A stretch of DNA of 64,000 nt from IMG/VR virus record IMGVR_UViG_3300028571_000013, positions 61,190 through 125,189 of that record; one strand, given 5' to 3'. Positions 16,301 to 28,300 of the stretch are shown here, piece after piece. The notes beneath the pieces were generated by a model that was not told the origin of the DNA, did not search any database, and saw only the letters and a program-made list of their open reading frames with translations. The position numbers and the translations under genes were made by a program. Source of the stretch: a virus. Position 1 is the first letter of the stretch. Every line of letters begins with the position of its first letter.

Positions 16301-19300
16301 AATTCTATGATACTGACAAAGATGATGTCTCCACGACCATGCCTGATCTTTTAGAAAGAAGTATAGGTAAGTCTTTACCTAAATCAAAATCACCAGTGCT
16401 TATGGAGGCATTAAAAACTAAAATAGCTTATGTAGGCAAGAATAGTAAAGGTAAGGACTATAGAGATAGAATTAATAGGGAAATGAGGAAAGTACTAAAC
16501 TCAAATAAAAAATCTAATGGAGGATTCATACAAAAATTTGCTGATGCTGGAGAAGTTGATATTGATGAAAGCTTATTAAGACCTTATGGACAAGTTGGTG
16601 TTTTAGCTAAAAAGAGTCTTAAGGGTGATGCGGGATTAAGTATAGAAGAGGCCGTTAGGGAGGTTCTAGTTAAACAATTAGCCGGGCTAGGTAATGAAGC
16701 TGGTATAGCAGAACTAACCGCCATTCCTGCAAACCTACGCAGGAAGCTTAGGAAAGACATGATTTCTAAAGGGCAGATAGATTTACTAGGAGCATCTGAT
16801 GTAATTAATAATGCTCTGTCCTCTAAGGGAGTACAAGATGCAGAGTATGCTGCTAAAGTTGAAAAAATGAAAAAGGTTGGTGTTGTTGGATTAGTAGATG
16901 GTCAGGGTAAATTAGATTATTCTAAAGATTTTGATAATTGGGATATTGGTAATAATCGTACAGTCTACGCTTATGCTAGAGGTTTCAAGTCCCAATATTT
17001 TGACGCTGTTACTAAAATGCAACAGCAAACAGCATCTGCTAAGGGTCAGTTTGCAGAAAATCTACAATATGCTGATATATTTACTGGTGAACCACTAGCT
17101 TTTGATTTTGATGAAACTTTAGTTGCTGGAGCAGATATTCTTAATGATAAAGGTAAACCAGATATTCCTAAATATTCTGATAGAACCATTGTGCAAGAAG
17201 CTCTAAAGAAGGGTAGATTAACAAAACTAGGAGCTAAGTTAAAATCTCTTATAGATGCCGACCCAGACTTTATTAAACAAACTAGAATTCTTACTGCTAG
17301 ACCACAAAATACTGAAGATCTTTTGGCACAGACCCTACAGAGTTTTGGACTACCATATAAAGCTGATGATGTTACTGGAGTAAGTCAAGGTCCTGGTACA
17401 GATATTGCTGGTGCCAAAGCGGCTAATTTAAGCAAGACAGAAAAATTAATTGATGATAATCTAGATAATGTTAGGGCTGCTGAAAAATCTGGTAAAAAAG
17501 CTTATCAATATAGAGAACCAGGATTAGCTCCAGAATATCAAGAATTGATGGGTCAAGGAAATATTGAGGGTGCCGTAGTAGAGGCGGCATTAGCAGAGCT
17601 TGGAGCTAGCTTACCGCCAATCGCCCAACTAGAACAGAATAGAGCCGTAGACTTTGAGAATGGATTAGGCCCAGCTGCTAAATATTTTGGTATCCCAAGC
17701 AATATTCCAACAGAAGTAAAGAGAACTCTTACCGGTTATGCTTTTGATAGAGCTCGTAAAGAGTTTGGTAGATATTATGATGAGAATCCTAGTAAGTGGT
17801 TTGAGGGTGGACAAATTCAAGCTTTTGATGAGGGGTCTATGGGAGGCGTTAAGCCAGATAGATCAACTAAGAATAAAAGAAGAGGGGCCTATGGTACTCG
17901 TGGCTTTACGCCACTGTCCCCATCAGAGCACTCCTCATTTGCTGCACAAGCTTATAGAGATGCTGATAGTGATGATAGTGTTGAGTGGTCAGATCATTAT
18001 GGCATGAAGATGCCAAAAGTATTAGCTGATTATTATGATAAACTTAATAAGTGGACTTTTGAATCTGGTGGTGCTGGTATTGCTATTGGTAAGAAATTGG
18101 TTAAGCTACCTGATGATATAGATCCAGAAGCTTTAGAAGCACTTAAACCAGATTTAATTAAACAATATGATGGATGGTATACAGAGGTAGAAGAAGTATT
18201 ACCATTTGGTAGACCAACAGAAACAAAGAATCCAGCACTAGCAGCTAAACAAGCTAGAGCATCAGCAGCACTAACGGCAGAAAGTCGTAATACTGCTTAT
18301 ACACAAGCAGAGGATGCTATAGGTTCATTTAAGAAAACTGGACAATTATCTTTTGATCCATCAATTGATAGTCATATCAAATCATCTTTTCCAAGCTATA
18401 TTAGTGAATTAGAGGATGAATTAAAATCAACAAGTGATCCCGATGAAAAAATCTCTATTCAGCGCAAACTATCTAAGGCACAAAAGGCCTGGCCAGATTA
18501 CCAGGCACTAACTAAGGGAACATCAGTACCAAATCAAGGTAGAGTAACAGCGCTATCAGAAACCTTATATACTTTATTAGATCAGTATGGTAGTGGAGAT
18601 GTTGCCGTATCCGAACTAGATAATATTCTTAAGGCTATGGGACAGAAACTACCAGTTAAAAAAGCCCATGGAGGAATACTACAAAAATTTAGTATTGGTG
18701 GTAAACTTTCAAGAGGATCGAATGTTCAGAATACAACGCAAGGGTTTGCGGTTGGAGGCGAAACAGAAGCTTTAAGTGACCTTAGAGATTGGACAAACGT
18801 TCAACAAGATCCAAACTTCCAACAAGCTGTTACTGACTTTGAAGGACTCTACGGCAGAAACAACGTCATGAATAAGCCTCAGTTTGATGCTTATGATAAA
18901 GATAAGAGTAAAACCCCCAAAATAGGAATGGACGAAGGATTAAGTGGGGCCTCGTACAAGGTTACTCCGGGAATGATAGAGCAGAAGGGCGCAGAATATC
19001 AAGATATTATAGCTAATAGGGTAGCAGGATATCGAAAAGCAAATAAAGTTCAGCAAGCAGCGATTGAAAAAAATAAGATTAAGTCCCCAGCACAACAAGC
19101 TATGGAGGACGCCCCATTCTTTAAAGACGCTCGTATACAAAAGGCTCTTGAGGATCAAGGAAAGGGGATGAGAGACTACGAACCTCGTCCTAAGCAATAT
19201 GCTATTGGAGGAATACTACAAAAATTTGCAGATGGAGGAGCGCCCGGTAAGAAATATTCTTGGAGAGAAAGTAAAGGAGTTATGGATTCCTTTAATTCTA

Positions 19301-22300
19301 AAAGGACTTGGTACGATGTTTTTGAGCATAATCCAGAGGGTGGGGCTAAAGTTGTTCATAGTGGATCTTTTGATGAAGTATTAAAATTTTTACAAGATAA
19401 TAGGAGTAAAGATACTGAGCAAAAATCTAGCGAAGATCCAATGAAAAAACTAGCTGGTGGTGGTCGTATCAAATTATACCATGGATCAAATACTGGTGTC
19501 GATGATGCCACACTTAAAAGTTTTAAAGAAAAGGGGGCTTTGTCAGATGTTGCCCAAGGATATGGTCAAGGTGCTGGCTTTTATGTTTATAGCGGTAAAG
19601 AAAAGGCTAAAGAACAAGCTCAAATGAGAGTTAAGGGTGGACTAGGTTCTTTTGCTGTTGTTAGTGGAGATACTGCTGGTAAGCCGATGGTATTAACTTT
19701 TGAAGAAGCACTAGATCCAGCTACATGGGACTTAGATTATGAGTTAAATAAAGGTTCGGTAGTTAAATGGTTAGCACAAAATTTTGATAAGATTAAAGAT
19801 AAAGTTGCTCCTGGCGAAAAACTAACAGGAATCAAGGATGTTGTTAGTCCTGATAGTTCTAAAGGAATAATGTCACATGGTATTAGAGTACAAAGCGATA
19901 CTGGGTCTATAAAAACCATATATTCCGGTATAGATTCTGATCTTAGAGAAGGAGAGCTTGTTGGACAAATAATGAATCGTCTTCAGTCCAATGATCCAGA
20001 GATGGTTCATGGTTTTGAGAATCAGTTCTTTAAGAGTCCATCACTAGCTAGTGGAGAATGGGATAATTTAGCATTAAAATATGTTGGATCATCTCCATTG
20101 AAACCAGTTGATATTGAAACATTTGCCGCTGGAGGAAGTGTTCAACAATTTGCTAGAGGCGGAGTGCCAGCATTGGTTAGTAATGGTGAGGCTTATATCC
20201 CACCCTCAACTGCTAAAAGTATAGGATATGGAACCTTAAATCGTATGAATCAAGCTGATAAAAATGGTATGGGGCGTTTTGCGGTAGGTGGTGGCGTTGG
20301 GGTTTTCAAGGGGCCGGGTAGCGGCACTAGTGATAGTATCAGAACCAATTTACCAGTTGGTAGTTTTATTTTAAGGGAAAAGGCAACCAAAGCTTTAGGG
20401 TTTAATCGTGGTGGCAGTGTTGGCGTTCGTAAATTTGCCACAGGAGGCGGTGTTGGTGCTGATAGAATGGACTATCTAAATAGAATAGCAGATAAGTTGG
20501 GTATTACAGTTCAGCAGTATGAGCGCAGTATCAGAGAAAAAATCTATAAATCTGCTAAGGGTAGTGCGGAATCTAAAACATCAGCACAATCAGATGTTGG
20601 CGATGTTTTAATTAAGAATTTAGAAAATATTGGAGATGCTAGTGTTGAGCAAGCTACTAGAGAATCATTAACAGAACTTATTAGTAAGATAGATCCAAAT
20701 ATAGATGCTACTAAACTTGGATCTACTATTGATGATGTTATTACTGGTATGAAGAATGGTTTATCTGTTGATGAACTCAAACAGACTTCTAGTGATCTTA
20801 AAGATATCTTAGAAAAGGATATTTCTATAGTATCAGAACTTGCTGATGCTCATAAAAAATATGAATCAGAGTTGGGTTTCTTGACAGGTAAGATGAAAGT
20901 TAGGGGTATTGATGTTAGAGCGCAAAAATCTCTCAAAGAGGGTAAGTTTGGAGCATTAGAGTCTGGTAATCTTAGACAAGCACAAAGAAATTTAGAGTCC
21001 CCAACAGGACAAAGAATAGATAAGTTTGGAGAAGCTCTTAAAACACAAAATATTCCGGGTATGAAATTATTATCTTCTGCTTTTCCAAAAGTTGCAGATC
21101 GTCTAACAACACTTGGAGATAAGATTGGTGGAGTTACCGGTATCATAGGAAGTGGATCAGCATTATTAAGTACTCAAATGCCTGGGTTTTTAAAATCTAT
21201 TGATGCATTTGCTGGTACTGTATCTGAGGCTAGTCCAGCCGTTGCTGGATTGCAAGGAGCTCTCAGAGATGCTGGTTCTTTTGGACTAAGTGGAGCTATT
21301 GTTGGTAAACAAGCTTTTGGAGCCAAGGGTGCTGCTGTTGGTGGTGCTGTTGGATTAGCTGGTGGCGCCGTATCTGGCTTTATTAAAGAGTCAACGTCTA
21401 AAGAAGTTGAACTAGCTATGAAGGGCGTTTCAGCTGCTTCATCAGATTTGGACAAAACACTCAGTCAATTATCAGGCGCTAAAACTTTTGGAGAACGAGC
21501 AGAGCTACAAGATAGGGCTGCTAAAAACTATGAAGCTCTTAATACTGCTTTAGAAAAATCGACCAGTACAATACAACAAAATAAAATTTGGACTTCGTTA
21601 GCAAGTGGCCTAGAAGGCTTTTTAAGCGGACTAACTATGGTTATAGGATTCATGGCCGCTGCTCAAATGGGTGGACCAACTCTTGGTCCTGGCTCTGGTA
21701 AAGGCAGTAAAGGCAAAAAAGGTGGTGGCGGTAAAGGTAAAAAAGCAGCTGGTGGTCCGATAGGATTTGCTAATGGTGGTTTAGTGCCAGTTAAGTTGGC
21801 TGACGGAGAGGGAGTTTTTACTCCTCCATTACCTGCTAGTACTGGCGAAATGAAAAAAATGAATAATGCGGACAGAAATGGTTATAAGCCGTCTTTTTCT
21901 GGTGCAATGTCGATTGTTCCTGGTGGTGGTAGCGGCAAGGTTGATAATTTTGAAACTATGCTACCAGAAGGTTCTTATGTCGTAAGAGCTGATGCTATGA
22001 AAGCTATGCAAGAACAGGAGATGGCAACAAGCAATAAGGGTGGTTCCATAGGAGCACATCAATCTAAGATTAGCATAACAGGTTCGACGCCCAAATTATC
22101 TTCCGGTGGAGAAGTACAACACTTTGCATCAGGTGGACAAATACAAAGACTAGCTAGTGGAGGAGGAACAAGGGGTTATGCTGTCGGAGGTATTGTTAAT
22201 CTGATAATGCGAGGACTAAAGATGGGACTAGGTTCTGCCCTTGGTGCGGCTGTGATGAATGGTCTATTAAGTGCTCTTGGTCAATTTTTTGATACAAGCG

Positions 22301-25300
22301 CACAAGATGTACAACTACAAGCAGAACTTCAAGCATTAGATCAATTAAGACGCATAGCAGATAATAGTGAGGCTTTTGCCACTGGAAATAAATCTTATGC
22401 TAATAGAATAATGAGAAATAGTGATGTTGTTGAAAAAGCATCATTAACTCCAGAAGAAAGAAGAGCCTCTTATGGCCGCAAGGAGAGCGGAGGAAAGCTT
22501 AATAGCTTAAATATACTACAAGAACAGGAGATGAGAAGCTCTCTTGGTGCTGAAGGTATGGTTGTGAATGATCAACAGAGCGTTCAGGAGTATCTCGATA
22601 CTCTTGGTGCTGGTTCTGAAAAACGTAAAAAGGCTGATGCAGCTATAGTTAAAGCTCAAGAACGTTTACGTAAAAGAATATATATAGAAGCTCGCGTAAG
22701 ACAGGGACAAGATAAAGAAGTTGCTCGTAAAGAATATGAAGGGGCTATTGGTAAAGACGGCAAAGTTCGTAATGCTAAATCTGCTGGTAAAGTTAATAAC
22801 TTAGTAGATCAAGAACTGGGTAGAGAAAATAGATCCCGAGTATTAGCTGATAGATTAGAGATAATAAATAGAGATGTTAAGAAATTTACTCTGAATATTA
22901 GCGATGTAATGAGTCGTTTGTCTTCTTCTATGGCTAGAATAGTTAGTGAGATTGATGCTAGTGCTACTAGGGCTATGAATATTTCTGGAGAGTTTTCTGG
23001 TCAAGGAGCAAGAGCTAATGAACCAGATGCTCAAAATGTAAGAGTTCTTGAAAATATCACAGCATATACCAGAGACGAACTATCTTCTGTTGTTGATAAT
23101 GTTACTGCTGGTCTTGGAGATAACGAGCAAACAAAACAAATAGGAAGCTTTGTTAAAGGTCTACAGGCTATTGAACAAGAACTGCCACTGATTCTTAGAG
23201 ATACAGAAGGAGGAAATCTTGAGGCTGGCTCTCGTTCGAATATAGAATCTAGATTGAGCGATATGTTTGCTGGATTAGACATGGCTCCTGGTATTCGTAA
23301 AAAATTAGAAGATAGTGTTTTGGAGTGGATTGATAGTGGAACATCTATTAATAGAAAGGGCATGTCTGTAGATGATCTTGCTGATAATATTCAAGCATTT
23401 AAAGAACTTAAAGATTCTGGAGAAAAAGCTAGGAAAACTTTAGAGGATTATGCTAGAAAACAACTTGAGGTAAATCGTAAGCTTGGAGCTATGTCGGATT
23501 CGTTAGCTGCTCAATTTGATAAGCTAGCAGATAACTCCATTAAAGTTAAAGATATTAACTTACAGGCCGCACTGCAACTTAAGGAAAAATTTGGACAAAC
23601 ACTCTCTCTAAGAGAGATGACATCACCATTTGAAGCATCTGTTGGCGGACTAACTGGTGGATTAACTGATCCTGCTACTATTGGTCAAGAAATATCAAAA
23701 GCTATTGCAGAAAAGAGAATTCTAGAAGCTGATCCTTCTAAATCTACTAGCGCTTTGGGTTCTGGAGATATAGCAAAACTCACCTCAAAAATTAATAAGT
23801 ATACTAAAGCTCTTGATCTATTGGCAAACAATACAGATAGGGCCTCTGCTGCTCTTAAGAAAATTGATGAACAATCTCAAATTTCTGCTGGTCGTCGTCG
23901 TAGTGTGATGGACTTCTTTGATATTATAGATAACCCAGAAGCTATGCTGGGTTTTGCTAAAGAGACACAATCATATGGTAGAGTTATGGGTGGTGCTGGT
24001 AGTATTGGAGATATTAAGGGAGCAAAGTCAACACTACAAAGTTTAGAAGGAACAAAAACGCCAGAAGAATATCAAAGACTACAACAACAATTCTTTGATA
24101 ACGTAACAAGAATACTTGCTAATGCTGGTGGTGATCCTGCTGTTTTTAATCAATTCAAAGATATGTTTGCTGGTGATTTTGGTAGAACTGAAGATAATCC
24201 ACAAATCAAACCATATATTGATGCATTTAATCAAGCAGCCACAGTACAAACGCAAGCAGTAAGAACACAGTCTGATCTTATTAGACAGGGTGGAGAACTA
24301 TTATCCAGAGCATTGTCCACATCTGCTGATGATTTTACCAATAAGATGCAAACTGCTATTACTAATATTGTTAATGAGTTAAATGCTGTGGCTACCAGAT
24401 TAGGCGTAGGGGGCGGCGCTGTTCCAGCCCCACCACATGCTAAGGGCGGCTTAATAAATTATTATGCTATGGGTTCTATGGTCGATTTTGCCCCTAAGGG
24501 AACAGATACTGTTCCAGCAATGTTAACGCCAGGAGAATTCGTCGTTAACAGAGCTGCAACATCAAGGAATCTTCCACTACTACAAAATATTAATAGTGGT
24601 AAATATAGTAGTGGTGGAAGTGTTAAATATTTAGCTAAAGGAGGTTTATTAGACCGTAGTGTACGCACTAGGTTCCCAATGGTACCAGACACAGAGTGGG
24701 ATAAATTAGCTGGCACATCTGATCATATACCATTGAGTAGTTTTCCACAAAGCGATTTGTTAAAATATGTAGATTTTAGATCAGCGTCTAAAGATAATGT
24801 ATTAAATAAATCAGAACTAGATAGTTATAATTCGGCAGTACAACAACATCATGACAGATACCTCTCAGGATCTGCTCAACAAAAATATAAGGTGTTGTCA
24901 GACAATAATCTTTTGATAGATAATTTACAAAAAGAAAAGAAACAATCTTCTGGATTTTTAGGTTTTGGAGGGGACAAAAATAAAACTAAACAAACTAGTC
25001 AAGCTTTAAACAAAGCAATAGCATTTAGAGATAAAGAACTTAAAGCTGGTTCAGGTTTAGATTGGTACAAAACTTATGAAGCTGCTCATGCTATACAGAA
25101 TAATAAACGAATCACTGGCGGGCGTAACATATTAGAAGAGAATTATTTCGGTGGAGATAGAAATTTTCCATTTACTCCAGAATTTATGAAGGTGGATAAT
25201 GCTTTTAGAAACGCTAAATTAGGTCTTGAGCCAGCTGATTTTGAAAGTTTAATGTATGGCTTGGCTAGTAAAGCAATTCCCGGAGTATTGGGTGCTGTTG

Positions 25301-28300
25301 GTGGTGGTTTAGGTGCCATTGCTGGTGGATCCATCGGAACTTTGGGTGGTTTGATTACTGGCCCAGGAGCAATCGTTACAGGAACTGCTGGAGCATTATC
25401 TTTAGGCTTTACTGGAGGTATGCTTGGAGATCAAATAGGACAAAATATAAATTCATATATATGGGATAAATATATTCCAGAATCTATGAAGAATAGAGTT
25501 ATGGAGAAGATGAAGGCTAGTCCAGAATCATATTCAGGAGGCCAGTGGATAGGCTTTGGTGCTGAGTTGATGGGAGGTGCTGCTGCTGATGATATGATAA
25601 GAAAGGGTATGACATCAGCTTTTGGTAAAGCCACCTCAGTAAGCGCAAAAATGTTACAGAATGGCTCTATCACATCCAATGCTATTAAGCTTGCTCCTAA
25701 TAGTATTCCTATCGCTAATGCTGATGAAATTACTAATAGAAGTTTAGCATTATTTAAAGGTGGGGCTGAGCAAACTGTTCAAAAATCGAAGAGAGTGGTT
25801 GGTGGCAGTGGAAAGGTAGCAGTCCCAGAAATGCCAGCACCCAAATCAGAAGCTCCAGCTGGTGGACGAGCAACAGCAACAGTATCTCCTCGTAATTTGA
25901 AAGCTATTCAAGAACTCTTACAAAATTCTGGACTTAAGTACAACAATGTTGATAATTTATTAGATGACTTGGTTCGTAATCCTTCTGGTAAGGGGGTTTT
26001 TGAGATTCTTGGTAAGCCACCACAAACTGGTTCTGGAGTTCTAAAGCTTCAGAGATTATTACACCCAGACACTGCTGCAACATATTTACCAGATATTTCA
26101 GCAGATATACTTAATACGGGAAGTAAGAAATTTCAAAGAATCTTTAATATAGCTCAAAATAAAGATATTTTGAATAGATATTCATCTTTAATAGATGATG
26201 GATATTCTCCAAATAATATCGTTGATGCATTTAAGGGTAACGATCCTCCATATTTTATTAGAAGTCAGTTGGGACAAAAACCAGGCGCTCCAAAGTCAAG
26301 AGCCAAGGCTCCGGAAGCAAGTACAGGAACAGCTACTCCCAAACCTGGATCGACAACGCCACCTCAGCCAAAAACAGATGTTCCACCAAGAGGAAAAGCT
26401 CCAGAAAGTTCAACATCTGCTACTCCAAAACCAACAGATATGTCGGCACCACCAAAACCAACTGATATGTCAGCACCACCAAAACCATCCCGTGGTAAAG
26501 CTGGTGACGGCAGCACTGGAACTAAACCAAAGCCAACACCCCCAAAGGCCCCATCTGGAGCACCATGGTCCGATACTGTTAAGACCAAGCTTGCTCAATT
26601 ATGGGAAAATAGTAAAAATACTGTTGGATCAGCTAAAAATTTCTGGGATAAATTACCATCTTGGGCTAGAAAGGGTATAAGTTGGGGTAGTACAGGATTA
26701 GGTTTGTATGGAGGCAAAGCTATATGGGATTGGGCTACCGGAAATTCATCAGTCACCATTCCAGATGCTACCCCTTCTGGAACTCCTACTGGCGGACCAC
26801 TACCTCCATCTACATTTGGCGACGACCCATTAGAACCTATTAAATATGCTGTTGAAGAAGCTAAACGTAAATATGAATCGACACAAGCTGGTAGAATGGA
26901 TGCTTTCAAAACACAAGATGGTCAATATAGTTTTGGACAGGTTGTGAGTGCTGCTGCTAATCTTGGTCTTAAAGATCCAATGGGTATCACGGACTTCAGA
27001 GCACGATATGCTAAAATACCAAAATTTGAACTTGGAGATGGCTCTGAGGCTGGACAACTATTAACACAAAAAGAAAGACAAGATAAACAAGACGAGCTAG
27101 ATAGTCTAAACAATCAAATAGGCGATATTGCTCAATATGATGTCGATAATGATCCAAATATTAAGGTTCTACTTGGTAGAAGAAATGAACTACGCAAGCA
27201 GTTGGAGAGTGACTATAGGGGACAGCTTAATCTTGGAGTGCCTACAGGAGATAAGCCTCCTAAGTTTACGTTATCAAGTCCAAAAGTTCCCAGATCCAAA
27301 GAAGACTTTGGGTTAACAGACGATATGATTGATCCAGTTTCGGGTAAGCCACTACCGGGCTTAGTCAACGCTGCTAAAGATAGTCCAATAATTAAAGAGT
27401 TGTCAAATCTAACTTCACATCAAGCAACCCTTAATAGAAAGGATGACTCAGGAAGCGCCACACCTGGACAAACTAATGGATCATTATTATCAAAATATAA
27501 ATTAGATTTTGAAGATTTAGAGAAAGAATCAGCAAACGCTAATATGCGTAATGGACAAGATCTTCTTAATAGATTTAATAAATTGAAGAAGTCTTATGTT
27601 AAAGATTTTGGACCAGTCAATGATCTTGACGATCAAGATATAGCATTTGGTATGGATGCTCAAGGAAAAGCAAAAGCACAGGGAGAGGTTATTAGGAAAC
27701 ATTTGGGCGGCAAATTAGGAGATAGCTCTTTTGTTGGAGCTCCATTTAAAGGTGGTCAATCTAATGGAGCAACACCACAAGAAAAAGCAAAAGCTCGTAA
27801 AGCTATCGATGAAATGAAGACTAAGTATGGAGTATCAACAGATGATGAATTAAAAAACAAACTAGAGGGTGCCTCTGTTAAAGAACAAAAAATTATCAAT
27901 GCTGATAAAGGATGGACAAGATTTGATAATAATAAGAAGACATATCATAGTGAATTAGAAAAATATTGGATGATAAGGGCAAGATGGGAAAATAGAGAAA
28001 AATTAAAGGCTGATCCAACTTTAATGATGACAGGTTCTCCAAATTTAAGCTCTGAAGATGTAACAAAACTTAATACAGAAATACAGGATTTGGATGGTCA
28101 GATACAGACTGCTGCTCCAGGTAAGCAAGATGTCGATGACCTAGTTCGTCGTAGACAAGAAAAGCTTGATCAACTACATCAAGGTCAAGGTATTAAGTTT
28201 GAATCAGTTCCACCTATGGAATATTTGTTATTTAATACTCCACATGATTCATCCCATCTTAATCCATTTAATACATTTGATAATAATTCATATGCTTATG

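Noticed and set aside
26195-26680. Alternative-frame ORF of 161 residues in the tape measure gene
   Set aside because: It is Gln/His/Pro-rich, mirrors the Pro/Thr linker in another frame, and lacks a ribosome site.
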